Positions 40,592 through 48,710 of a stretch of DNA of 64,000 bases are shown here, one piece after another (positions within the stretch are counted from its first letter, which is position 1; each line of letters starts with the position of its first letter). The position numbers and the translations under genes are program-made. The notes beneath the pieces are model-generated. The model had not been told where the DNA came from, ran no database searches, and saw only the letters and a list, made by a program, of their open reading frames with translations. Source of the DNA: Mycobacterium vicinigordonae (GTDB lineage Bacteria > Actinomycetota > Actinomycetes > Mycobacteriales > Mycobacteriaceae); NCBI RefSeq assembly GCF_013466425.1, contig NZ_CP059165.1:5332001-5396000 (forward strand), read 5' to 3'.

Positions 40592-41085
40592 CACCTCACC
40601 CAACTTCCGCTGCGACCACCTTCTTTGCTCAGCACCCGGACATCGTCGATGCGCGCAGCCGGGTCGACCGCTTTGATCATGTCGTAGAGGGTCAGGGCTG
40701 CCACGCTGACCGCGGTAAGCGCCTCCATCTCCACCCCCGTTCGGTCGGTGCTGCGTACCGTCGCGTTGATCTCGATATCTGAGGTGCCCACGGTGAATTC
40801 GACATCGACTCCGGTGAGAGCCAGCTGGTGACACAGCGGGATCAGGTCGCTGGTGCGTTTGGCTGCGAGGATGCCCGCGACCCGTGCGGTGGCCAGGGCA
40901 TCGCCTTTGGGTAGACCGCCCGTCGAGATCAGCGCCACCACAGTCGAGGAGGTGCGCAGTGCACCCGCCGCGACGGCGATGCGACGGGTGGTGTCCTTTG
41001 CGGTGACGTCGACCATGTGCGCGGCACCCCGCTCGTCCAAGTGGGACAGCGCGGGAACTGCTTTGTGGTCAGCCGACCCGGACAC
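40591..41085 (-). CDS. moaC2: Cyclic pyranopterin monophosphate synthase MoaC2
   Basis: A 164-residue MoaC protein converting the MoaA product to cyclic pyranopterin monophosphate. The conserved segments are [33 protein letters not shown] (active-site region), [26 protein letters not shown] (with the family's Lys) and [12 protein letters not shown]. It starts at a GTG two bases after the stop of the small upstream gene. Together with mog and moaE2 it forms a tightly packed minus-strand operon that completes the pathway begun by moaA2/moaD2 on the other strand. Rv0864 counterpart. Confidence 0.95.
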   Translation of the reverse strand: MSGSADHKAVPALSHLDERGAAHMVDVTAKDTTRRIAVAAGALRTSSTVVALISTGGLPKGDALATARVAGILAAKRTSDLIPLCHQLALTGVDVEFTVGTSDIEINATVRSTDRTGVEMEALTAVSVAALTLYDMIKAVDPAARIDDVRVLSKEGGRSGSWVR

Positions 41086-41087
41086 GA

Positions 41088-41282
41088 CTACCAGGTGGCA
41101 ATGGTCACCGGATGTACATAGGGCAACTCCTCGGCGGGCACCGGGAACACCACTTCCCCGAAGGGTGACAGTGCACCCGTTCGGTCGGTCACGAGTTCGC
41201 TCACCGCGTGGTCGTCGGGGTCCGTAGTGGGCCAGCCGTTGTCCACATACTTTGCCTTGCCTGCGTCAGCCACGCGGTCCAT
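41088..41282 (-). CDS. Short conserved hypothetical (Rv0863-like)
   Basis: A 64-residue acidic soluble protein ([18 protein letters not shown]... ending in [13 protein letters not shown]). No known domain is recognised. It sits immediately upstream of moaC2 (stop to GTG is two bases), so it is translated with the molybdopterin genes. It falls where H37Rv has Rv0863. An ATG at 41300 would lengthen it by six residues, and I saw no clear ribosome site to decide. Its role is unknown; coupling to moaC2 suggests a link to the cofactor pathway, but this is inference. Confidence 0.7.
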   Translation of the reverse strand: MDRVADAGKAKYVDNGWPTTDPDDHAVSELVTDRTGALSPFGEVVFPVPAEELPYVHPVTIATW

Positions 41283-41345
41283 TCTGACAGGTCCGCGCAC
41301 CGTACGCGACGGTAGGCCACCGGTCGGGCCTACGCTTGATCAGCA

Positions 41346-43604
41346 ATGACCGAACATTCCCCGGATATCCCGCTGGGGTCTTGGCTGGCCGACCTGCCCG
41401 ACGAGCGACTGATCCTGCTGTTGGAGCTGCGGCCGGACCTTGCCCAGCCCCCGCCCGGCAGCATCGCCGCGCTGGCTGCGCGCGCGCAGGCGCGACAGTC
41501 GATAAAGGCTGCGACCGACGACCTCGACTTCCTGCGCCTGGCGGTCCTCGATGCGCTACTGGTGCTGCAGGCCGACGCCGAGCCGGTGCCGGTGGCCAAG
41601 CTGTTGGCCCTGATCTCCGACCACGCTCCACAGCCGGACGTGCTTGCCGCACTGGACGACCTCAAGTACCGCGCCCTGGCGTGGGGTGACGCCGCAGTGC
41701 GGGTGGCCGGCGACACCGGGACGGCGCTGCCGTGGCATCCCGGCCAGGTGACCCTGGAGGACCGCTCGCACAGCGCCGACGAGATCGCCGCCCTGGTCGA
41801 CGGCCTCGACCCACCCGAGCGGGACGTCTTGGACAAACTGCTCGAGGGTTCGCCGATGGGGCGGACCCGCGACGCCGCTCCCGGCGCTCCCCCGGACCGG
41901 CCGGTGCCGCGCTTGCTTTCCGCGGGGCTGCTGCGCCGCATCGACGCCGAGACGGTCATCTTGCCTCGGCACGTCGGTCAGGTACTGCGCGGTGAGAACC
42001 CCGGTCCGATCCAGCTGACCGCGCCCGATCCGGTGGTTTCGACCACCAAGCCCGCCGACGTCGACGCCGCGGCCGCCGGCGCGGTCATCGATCTGCTGCG
42101 ACAGGTCGACGTGCTGCTGGAAAACCTCAGCGCCACACCGGTCGCCGAGCTGCGCAGCGGCGGGCTCGGGATTCGTGAGATCAAGCGGCTGGCCAAGTCG
42201 ACCGGCATCGACGAACCAGGCGTGGGCCTGATCCTCGAGCTGGCGGCGGCCGCCGGCCTGATCGGCAGCGGCATGCCCGATCCGGAACCGACCTACGGTG
42301 AGGGACCGTACTGGGCGCCCACCACAGCGGCCGATCGGTACACCACACTGTCGGCCGCCGACCGCTGGCTCCTGCTGGCCGACACCTGGCTGGACCTGCC
42401 GGGCCGGCCCACACTGATCGGCACACGTGGGCCCGACGGCAAAACTTATGGTGCACTGTCGGACTCGTTGTTCTCCACCGCAGCCCCGCTGGACCGGCGG
42501 CTACTGCTCGGCATGTTGGCCGAGTTGCCCGAGGGCGCCGGGGTCAACGAGACAACAGCGTCGGCGGCGTTGATCTGGCGCCGTCCACGCTGGTCCCGTC
42601 GGCTGCAACCCGGGCCGGTCGCCGATTTGCTGTCCGAAGCGCAGTCGCTGGGTCTGGTGGGGCGCGGGGCGATCAGCACACCGGGACGGGCATTGCTGGA
42701 CGCCGACGACGATCGCGGCGCCGTGGTCGACGCGATGGTCCGTGCGCTGCCGAAGCCGATCGATCACTTCCTGGTGCAGGCCGACCTGACGGTGGTGGTG
42801 CCAGGTCCGTTGGAACGCGAATTGGCCGACGAACTGGCCACTGTCGCTTCAATCGAATCCGCCGGTGCGGCAATGGTTTACCGGGTCAGCGAGCAATCGG
42901 TCCGGCACGCTCTGGACGTCGGTAAGACCCGGGACTGGATGCAGGCGTTCTTCGCCAACCACTCGAAAACACCGGTGCCACAGGGACTCACCTATCTGAT
43001 CGACGATGTCGCGCGGCGGCACGGGCAGCTTCGGATAGGAATGGCGTCCTCATTCGTGCGCTGCGAGGACCCGGCGTTGCTGGCCCAGGCGGTCTCGGCG
43101 GCCGATGCCGCCGATTTGCAGATACGGGCACTGGCCCCGACGGTGGCGGTGTCTCCGGCCTCGATCGCCGAGGTGTTAACGGCTTTGCGGGCGGCGGGGT
43201 TCGCCCCGGCCGCCGAGGACTCATCGGGCGCGATCGTCGACGTGCGCGGCCGTGGTGCCCGGGTGCCCACACCGCAGCGCCGCAGACCCTACCGGCCGCC
43301 GTCGCAGCCCAGCACCGACACGCTGCAGGCGGTGGTGGCGGTCCTGCGCACGGTGACCGCGGCACCCTTCGGCAACATCCGCGTCGATCCCGCCGTCGCC
43401 ATCTCGCTACTGCAGCGCGCCGCGAAAGACCAGGAAACGGTGCTTATCGGCTATCTCGATGCCGCCGGGGTGGCAACCCAGCGGGTGGTGTCCCCGATCG
43501 TGGTCAAGGGCGGGCAGCTGATGGCGTTCGACTCGGCGTCCGGACGTCTGCGCGACTTCGCCATCCACCGCATCACCTCGGTGATGTCGCCCGACGAACG
43601 ATAG
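41346..43604 (+). CDS. XPB/Ssl2 N-terminal-like helicase-associated protein (Rv0862c-like)
   Basis: A 752-residue protein without a helicase motor: no Walker A or DEAH motif is visible. The N-terminal half carries paired helical repeats (SWLADLPDERLILLLELRPDL), and the C-terminal third has a winged, helicase-XPB/Ssl2-N-terminal-like region ending in LQAVVAVLRTVTAAPFGNIRVDPAV and VLIGYLDAAGVATQRVVSPIVVKGGQLMAFDSASGRLRDFAIHRI, a WYL-like ending. It lies 29 bases upstream of the XPB helicase gene in the same direction. It probably works with that helicase; the pair is conserved (Rv0862c-Rv0861c). Confidence 0.88.
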   Translation: MTEHSPDIPLGSWLADLPDERLILLLELRPDLAQPPPGSIAALAARAQARQSIKAATDDLDFLRLAVLDALLVLQADAEPVPVAKLLALISDHAPQPDVLAALDDLKYRALAWGDAAVRVAGDTGTALPWHPGQVTLEDRSHSADEIAALVDGLDPPERDVLDKLLEGSPMGRTRDAAPGAPPDRPVPRLLSAGLLRRIDAETVILPRHVGQVLRGENPGPIQLTAPDPVVSTTKPADVDAAAAGAVIDLLRQVDVLLENLSATPVAELRSGGLGIREIKRLAKSTGIDEPGVGLILELAAAAGLIGSGMPDPEPTYGEGPYWAPTTAADRYTTLSAADRWLLLADTWLDLPGRPTLIGTRGPDGKTYGALSDSLFSTAAPLDRRLLLGMLAELPEGAGVNETTASAALIWRRPRWSRRLQPGPVADLLSEAQSLGLVGRGAISTPGRALLDADDDRGAVVDAMVRALPKPIDHFLVQADLTVVVPGPLERELADELATVASIESAGAAMVYRVSEQSVRHALDVGKTRDWMQAFFANHSKTPVPQGLTYLIDDVARRHGQLRIGMASSFVRCEDPALLAQAVSAADAADLQIRALAPTVAVSPASIAEVLTALRAAGFAPAAEDSSGAIVDVRGRGARVPTPQRRRPYRPPSQPSTDTLQAVVAVLRTVTAAPFGNIRVDPAVAISLLQRAAKDQETVLIGYLDAAGVATQRVVSPIVVKGGQLMAFDSASGRLRDFAIHRITSVMSPDER

Positions 43605-43632
43605 CTGTCGGTCCACCGACGATAATGAACTA

Positions 43633-45282
43633 ATGACTGACGGACCGTTGATCGTGCAGTCCGACAAGACGGTGCTGCTTGAGGTAGATCACGAGCTGGC
43701 CGGTGCAGCACGCGCCGCCATCGCGCCGTTCGCCGAGCTGGAACGCGCGCCCGAGCACGTGCACACCTACCGCATCACGCCGTTGGCGCTGTGGAATGCG
43801 CGGGCAGCCGGCCACGATGCCGAGCAGGTGGTCGACGCGCTGGTCAGCTTCTCCCGTTACGCAGTACCCCAACCGTTGCTGGTCGACATCGTCGACACCA
43901 TGGCCCGGTACGGCCGGCTACAGCTCGTCAAGCACCCTGCCCACGGCCTGACACTGATCAGCCTGGACCGCGCGGTGCTCGAGGAGGTGCTCCGCAACAA
44001 GAAGATCGCGCCGATGCTGGGCGCCCGCATCGACGACGATACCGTCGTCGTGCATCCCAGCGAGCGCGGCCGGGTCAAGCAGATGTTGCTCAAGATCGGT
44101 TGGCCCGCAGAGGATCTTGCCGGGTATGTGGACGGCGAGGCACACCCGATCAGCCTGCAGCCCGACGGCTGGGAGCTGCGTGACTACCAGCAGCTGGCCA
44201 CCGACTCGTTCTGGGCCGGCGGGTCGGGCGTGGTGGTGCTGCCCTGCGGGGCCGGCAAAACTCTGGTCGGCGCCGCGGCGATGGCCAAGGCCCAAGCGAC
44301 GACGCTGATCCTGGTCACCAACATCGTGGCGGCCCGGCAGTGGAAGCGCGAACTGGTCGCGCGCACGTCGCTGACCGAGGACGAGATCGGCGAGTATTCC
44401 GGCGAGCGCAAGGAGATTCGGCCCGTCACCATCTCGACGTATCAGATGGTCACCCGCCGCAGTAAAGGGGAGTACCGCCACCTGGAACTCTTCGACAGCC
44501 GCGACTGGGGCCTAATCATCTACGACGAGGTGCACCTGCTTCCGGCGCCGGTGTTCCGGATGACCGCGGACCTGCAGTCGCGGCGGCGACTCGGGTTGAC
44601 AGCCACTCTGATCCGCGAGGATGGCCGCGAGGGTGACGTGTTCTCCCTGATCGGGCCGAAGCGGTACGACGCGCCGTGGAAGGATATCGAGGCGCAGGGG
44701 TGGATCGCACCCGCGGAGTGTGTGGAAGTTCGGGTCACCATGACCGACAGCGAGCGGATGAACTACGCCACCGCCGAACCCGAGGAGCGCTACAAGCTGT
44801 GCTCGACGGTGCACACCAAAATTGCTGTGGTCAAATCGATTCTGAAGAATCACCCCGGCGAGCAGACGTTGGTGATCGGCGCCTACCTCGACCAGCTCGA
44901 GGAACTTGGCGCCGAATTGGACGCACCGGTGATCCAGGGATCAACGAAGACCCGGGAGCGCGAGGAGCTTTTCGACAAGTTCCGCAGCGGTGAGATCTCG
45001 ACACTGGTGGTCTCCAAGGTCGCGAACTTCTCCATCGACCTACCGGAAGCGTCTGTGGCGGTGCAGGTTTCGGGGACCTTCGGGTCCCGCCAGGAAGAGG
45101 CCCAACGACTGGGCCGGCTGCTTCGACCTAAGTCCGATGGCGGCGGGGCGATCTTCTATTCGGTGGTAGCACGCGACAGCCTGGACGCCGAGTACGCTGC
45201 CCACCGGCAACGCTTTCTGGCCGAACAGGGCTACGGCTACATCATCCGCGACGCCGACGACCTACTCGGCCCCGCCATCTAA
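43633..45282 (+). CDS. ercc3: XPB-type DNA repair helicase
   Basis: A 549-residue SF2 DNA helicase. An N-terminal damage-recognition region (about 1-180) is followed by RecA-like domain 1 with Walker A PCGAGKT (Lys209), the DEVH box (Asp298-His301) in IIYDEVHLLPA, and the RED motif in TLIREDGREGDV. RecA domain 2 has VIQGSTKTREREELFDKFRSG, then VSGTFGSRQEEAQRLGRLLRPK, motif VI. It unwinds DNA 3' to 5' in homologues. Rv0861c counterpart. A 64-base perfect hairpin follows 40 bases after its stop. Confidence 0.96.
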   Translation: MTDGPLIVQSDKTVLLEVDHELAGAARAAIAPFAELERAPEHVHTYRITPLALWNARAAGHDAEQVVDALVSFSRYAVPQPLLVDIVDTMARYGRLQLVKHPAHGLTLISLDRAVLEEVLRNKKIAPMLGARIDDDTVVVHPSERGRVKQMLLKIGWPAEDLAGYVDGEAHPISLQPDGWELRDYQQLATDSFWAGGSGVVVLPCGAGKTLVGAAAMAKAQATTLILVTNIVAARQWKRELVARTSLTEDEIGEYSGERKEIRPVTISTYQMVTRRSKGEYRHLELFDSRDWGLIIYDEVHLLPAPVFRMTADLQSRRRLGLTATLIREDGREGDVFSLIGPKRYDAPWKDIEAQGWIAPAECVEVRVTMTDSERMNYATAEPEERYKLCSTVHTKIAVVKSILKNHPGEQTLVIGAYLDQLEELGAELDAPVIQGSTKTREREELFDKFRSGEISTLVVSKVANFSIDLPEASVAVQVSGTFGSRQEEAQRLGRLLRPKSDGGGAIFYSVVARDSLDAEYAAHRQRFLAEQGYGYIIRDADDLLGPAI

Positions 45283-45322
45283 AGCTCACCCCCTACCGCG
45301 AACTCCCTGCCGCGACTCCGTA

Positions 45323-45386
45323 CGCCGAGCAGACGTAAAAGCACCGTGGAACAGGTGTTCCACGGTGCTTTTACGTCTGCTCGGCG
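45323..45386. terminator. Very long perfect hairpin between convergent genes
   Basis: Two 30-base arms, exact reverse complements, flank a 4-base loop AGGT. The arms begin CGCCGAGCAGACGTAAAAGC. It sits between the XPB gene stop (45282) and the convergent Ltp-like gene stop (45392), so it can act as a bidirectional terminator. The size and perfection are well beyond ordinary terminators. The GAGCAGACG core resembles short palindromic intergenic repeats I recall in mycobacterial genomes, a point to check. Confidence 0.75.
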
Positions 45387-45391
45387 GGGGC

Positions 45392-46537
45392 CTAGAGGGA
45401 CAGGATGGTCGCCGACGCCGTACCCGGCGCGCCATAGACCTGTGCCAGCCCAACCCGCGGATTTCCCGGCACCTGACGCTCGCCGGCCTCACCGCGCAGC
45501 TGGCGCACCAACTCGTGCATCTGCCGTAGTCCTGAGGCGCCGATCGGTTCGCCGTTGGCGATCAACCCGCCGTCGGTATTCACCGGCATCGAGCCGTGAA
45601 TCTCGGTGGCACCGTCAGCAATCAGCTTTTCCTGCTCGCCGTCGGCGCACAGGCCCGTCTCGGCCATGTGGATGACCTCGTTACCGGCATCGGTGTCCTG
45701 CAATTGGGCCACGTCGACGTCCTCGGGCCCGATGCCCGCGGCCTCGTAAGCCGCCTTGGACGCATACACCGTCGGGGAGACGTCCTCGTCGAGCGGTGCG
45801 AAGGTGGCGTGTACCTCGTAGGCGCCGTAGCGTCGGGTGCGAATTTCGCAAGCCCGCACGTACACCGGGGTGTCGGTGTATTTGTGTGCCAGATCGGCGC
45901 GGCACATGATGACCGCCGCCGCGCCCTCGTCGGGCGCGCAGAACATGTACTGCGTTAACGGGTAGTTGAGCACCGCCGAGTTGAGGATCTCTTCTTCTGG
46001 AATCGGCTTGCGGCGGAACGCATTCGGATTCAGTGCACCATTGCGGAAGTTCTTCGCGGCCACCTTGGCCAAGGTGGCCTGAGAGATGTTGTGGTCGTGC
46101 AGGTACTTGTTGGCCTTCATCCCGAAGAACTTGGTGGTGACGAACTGCCCGTTCTGGGCATACCACTGCGGTAGCGCAAGTTTGGCGGGGTCGTCGGTGA
46201 AGGCGCCGCGCGGGTGCTTGTCCAGGCCGATCGCAATTCCGATGTCGTACTTGCCCAGCCGGATGGTGTCGGCGGTCTGCTGAATCGCGCTCGCGGCGGT
46301 GGCGCAGGCATTGAACACATTGGTGAACGTGATACCTGTCAGCCCGACCAGCCGGGTTACCGCATCGGGGTTGGAGACCTCGTGGCTACCGCCGAAGCCG
46401 AACTGGATGTCCTTCCATTCCGCTCCGGCATCGGTCAGGGCGGACTGAATGGCCTCGGCGCCCATCTGCATGGCCGTCTTCTCGAATCGGCCGAACGGGT
46501 GCAGCCCCACACCAATGATCGCAACGTCGTTGGTCAT
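45392..46537 (-). CDS. Ltp/SCP2-thiolase-like protein (probable aldolase or thiolase), partner of DUF35 protein
   Basis: A 381-residue thiolase-superfamily protein. Cys78 lies in NVFNACATAASAI, the position of the thiolase nucleophile. The usual His of the GHPxGxSG loop is replaced by Glu (NGEPIGASGL), and the C-terminal CxGxG is YGAPG, with no Cys. These replacements fit Ltp-type proteins of steroid side-chain removal, where Ltp2-like members act as retro-aldolases with a DUF35 partner. The start follows the stop of the DUF35 gene with one base between. It is not in this place in H37Rv; Ltp3/Ltp4 (Rv3522-Rv3523) are the nearest relatives I recall. Confidence 0.85.
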   Translation of the reverse strand: MTNDVAIIGVGLHPFGRFEKTAMQMGAEAIQSALTDAGAEWKDIQFGFGGSHEVSNPDAVTRLVGLTGITFTNVFNACATAASAIQQTADTIRLGKYDIGIAIGLDKHPRGAFTDDPAKLALPQWYAQNGQFVTTKFFGMKANKYLHDHNISQATLAKVAAKNFRNGALNPNAFRRKPIPEEEILNSAVLNYPLTQYMFCAPDEGAAAVIMCRADLAHKYTDTPVYVRACEIRTRRYGAYEVHATFAPLDEDVSPTVYASKAAYEAAGIGPEDVDVAQLQDTDAGNEVIHMAETGLCADGEQEKLIADGATEIHGSMPVNTDGGLIANGEPIGASGLRQMHELVRQLRGEAGERQVPGNPRVGLAQVYGAPGTASATILSL

Positions 46538-46538
46538 C

Positions 46539-46964
46539 TCAGGCTCCCGTTCCGACCGGCTGGAATGCGAACGTCATGACCTCGTCGCCGTTCTCATCGG
46601 TGATGAGCGGCACCATGGTCAACTCGACCTCCTGGCCGAACTGCAGCTTGGCGGGGTCGTTTTCGGTGAGCCGGCCCTCGACACGAACCACGTCACCCAA
46701 TTGCACCAGGCCCACGCCGAACGGCACGAAGTCCTTGCCGGTCGGACCGGCATACGGCGCGCCGGGTGGAAACCCCTGCGTGGTCCACGCGATGACGGTG
46801 CCGCGCCGCGGCAACAGAACATCGCTCATCTCCCCCAGGCTGCAACGCGGACAGCGCTGCTGTACGGGGAAGGTGGTGGCGTCACAGGCGCCGCAGCGAC
46901 TACCGATCAGCTGTGGGTTCTCGTCGGGCCAGGTCGAGATCTCCGGGGCGAGTGCCTTCTGCAT
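46539..46964 (-). CDS. DUF35 OB-fold zinc-ribbon protein (Ltp partner)
   Basis: A 141-residue protein with an N-terminal zinc ribbon (CGACDATTFPVQQRCPRC, CxxC and CxxC) and a C-terminal OB fold (GTVIAWTTQGFPPG, VGLVQLGDVVRVEGRL). This is the DUF35 pattern of ChsH2-type partners of Ltp proteins and of other acyl-CoA-binding complexes. The ATG at 46964 follows GGAGGAT; an upstream GTG/ATG would add 21 Ser-rich residues. It is one base from the start of the Ltp-like gene, so translation is coupled. Together they probably form one complex, as for the Rv3521-Rv3522 pair. Confidence 0.86.
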   Translation of the reverse strand: MQKALAPEISTWPDENPQLIGSRCGACDATTFPVQQRCPRCSLGEMSDVLLPRRGTVIAWTTQGFPPGAPYAGPTGKDFVPFGVGLVQLGDVVRVEGRLTENDPAKLQFGQEVELTMVPLITDENGDEVMTFAFQPVGTGA

Positions 46965-47082
46965 CGAGGATCCTCCGTCGGACACGGGACAATGCGACTC
47001 ACCCGACGGTACAACAGCGTTCCGCAAAAGTGGAAATCTGATTCTCGCAGCGGCTGCTACCGGCGCTCCTCGGCGCCGACGA

Positions 47083-48078
47083 CTAGTCGGCCGGCGCGCC
47101 GAGCGCGGGAATCACTTCCCGCTCGAAAAGCTCGATCCCGGATCGGTCGTATGCCGCCTCAGGGAAGTAGCAGATCGCATATTCGCAGCCGATGTCGCGC
47201 GCCTTCGCCAGCCGCTCGATGATCTGTTCGGGCGTGCCCGACGCCGAGTCGGGGATGGCACCCACCATCGACTCAGCCAGCGACTCGGGCATATAACCAG
47301 CGAGCCGATCCCGAACTCGCCGAACCCGGTCTGCAACGTCGGCCTCGGAGGTGCCGACGACCGCGGTGAAGTTGGCCGACCGGACGATGGCGTCGAAGTC
47401 GGTCCCAAGACTGCGGCAGTGCTCGGCAAGTATCTGCGACTTATGGGCGAAGGCCTCCGGCTCCGGGGTGAAGTTGGTGAACTGCGCATACTGCGCGGCG
47501 ATGCGGAGTGTCTTCTTCTCGCCACCGCCGGCGATCCACAACGGAATTCCTTTGTCCTGCAACGGCTTGGGTGCGACGATCGCTCCGTCCACCTGGTAGT
47601 GCTTGCCGTCAAAGCTCACTTTGCCGTGCCGCCACGCATCGCGCATGATCTGCACGCCCTCGTCCAGCCGGGCCAGCCGCACCCCCGCCGACGGGAAGCC
47701 GTAACCGTAAGCGCGCCATTCGTGTTCGTACCAGCCGGCACCGATACCCATCTGGACGCGGCCACCGGAGATGATGTCAGTGGTGGCCGCCACCTTGGCC
47801 AGGTAGACCGGGTTGCGGTAGCTCATCGCGGTGCACATCTGGCCGAGTTTGATCCGCGTGGTGACCGCCGCGTACGCCGCCATCAATGACCACGCCTCGT
47901 GGGTGGCTTCGTCGCTGGGTAGCGGCACGGTATGAAAGTGGTCGTAGACCCACAGCGAATCCCAGGCACCGCCGTCCGCGTACGTGGCGAGCTCGCGCAT
48001 CACCTCCCAGTGCCGCTCGGGTTCGACGCCGACGAGATCCATTCGCCAGCCTTGCGGGATGAAGAGTCCGAAGCGCAT
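47083..48078 (-). CDS. LLM-class, probably F420-dependent oxidoreductase
   Basis: A 331-residue luciferase-like monooxygenase-fold protein. It has the family start MRFGLFIPQGWRMDL, the beta-barrel strands SLWVYDHFHTVPLP and TTRIKLGQMCTAMSYRNPVYLAK, the SGGRVQMGIGAGWYEHEWRAYGY segment and the end PEQIIERLAKARDIGCEYAICYFPEA. This resembles the TIGR03560 F420-type group. I chose the ATG at 48078; longer starts overlap the tetR gene. It lies 10 bases after the tetR stop, one transcription unit with it. F420 use is inferred from family and host; substrate unknown. Confidence 0.9.
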   Translation of the reverse strand: MRFGLFIPQGWRMDLVGVEPERHWEVMRELATYADGGAWDSLWVYDHFHTVPLPSDEATHEAWSLMAAYAAVTTRIKLGQMCTAMSYRNPVYLAKVAATTDIISGGRVQMGIGAGWYEHEWRAYGYGFPSAGVRLARLDEGVQIMRDAWRHGKVSFDGKHYQVDGAIVAPKPLQDKGIPLWIAGGGEKKTLRIAAQYAQFTNFTPEPEAFAHKSQILAEHCRSLGTDFDAIVRSANFTAVVGTSEADVADRVRRVRDRLAGYMPESLAESMVGAIPDSASGTPEQIIERLAKARDIGCEYAICYFPEAAYDRSGIELFEREVIPALGAPAD

Positions 48079-48088
48079 TGCGCTGACT

Positions 48089-48634
48089 TTAGACCTGCCC
48101 GACCCCGAGCGCGGCCAGCCCTGCCTCCACCGAACGAGCTCGCAACTCGTCGTACGGGGCTTCGGGGAATTGCATGCAGCAGTCCTGCAATCCGCCGAAA
48201 GCAACCGCCGCGCGTGTCGCCTGCGCCAGCGTCGGAGTCGGGCCGAAAACTCGCCGTCCGAGTTGCTCGCGCCAGGCGATCACGGTGTCGATCAGGCCGA
48301 GGTCGGCCAGCATGGTCAGCTCGGTCAGCACCACGATCAGGTCCTGGCGGTGCCGGTAGTGGAAGTCGAAATAGCCTTCCAGGAGTTCGCGGATATCGAC
48401 CTCGCCGCGTGCCTCCCACTCGGCGACGAACAGCTGCCCCTCTTCGATGAGCGGCACCACGATGCTGCGTATCAGGTCTTCGCGCGACTCGAAGTGATAG
48501 TAGAGCGCAGGCTTGGTGATCCCGAGTTCGTCGGCGATGTCCTGCAGGCTGGTGCGCTGCACACCCTGTCGTGCGAACAGTGAGCGTGCCGCGTCCTGAA
48601 TGCGCTGCCGGGTGTCTGACCTGGGCTTGGTCAC
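48089..48634 (-). CDS. TetR/AcrR family regulator, divergent to an FAD monooxygenase
   Basis: A 181-residue regulator with an N-terminal HTH (TRQRIQDAARSLFARQGVQRTSLQDIADELGITKPALYYHFESREDLI) of clear TetR type; the remaining helices form the ligand pocket. It faces the FAD monooxygenase gene across a 76-base gap with two palindromes, so it probably represses both directions. It precedes the LLM gene. Ligand unknown, but the neighbours suggest a hydrophobic or aromatic compound. Confidence 0.92.
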   Translation of the reverse strand: MTKPRSDTRQRIQDAARSLFARQGVQRTSLQDIADELGITKPALYYHFESREDLIRSIVVPLIEEGQLFVAEWEARGEVDIRELLEGYFDFHYRHRQDLIVVLTELTMLADLGLIDTVIAWREQLGRRVFGPTPTLAQATRAAVAFGGLQDCCMQFPEAPYDELRARSVEAGLAALGVGQV

Positions 48635-48650
48635 CTGACCAGATTAACTG

Positions 48651-48664
48651 ACCTACCGATAGGT
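48651..48664. promoter_or_regulatory. Palindrome 1 between tetR and FAD monooxygenase
   Basis: ACCTACCGATAGGT: arms ACCTA/TAGGT, four-base spacer. It lies 17 bases before the tetR start, a typical autorepression site. The same ACCTA-type half-site recurs in palindrome 2. Confidence 0.55.
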
Positions 48665-48680
48665 AAAATCATGGGATACG

Positions 48681-48700
48681 CTTACCTAACGTTAAGTAAG
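48681..48700. promoter_or_regulatory. Palindrome 2, 20-base operator before the FAD monooxygenase
   Basis: CTTACCTAACGTTAAGTAAG is a 20-base inverted repeat with one mismatched pair, centred on TAACGTTA. It ends just before the ribosome site (GGAGG) of the FAD monooxygenase, so a bound repressor would cover the promoter. This is the size and shape of a TetR-type operator. Confidence 0.65.
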
Positions 48701-48710
48701 GAGGCTGATC

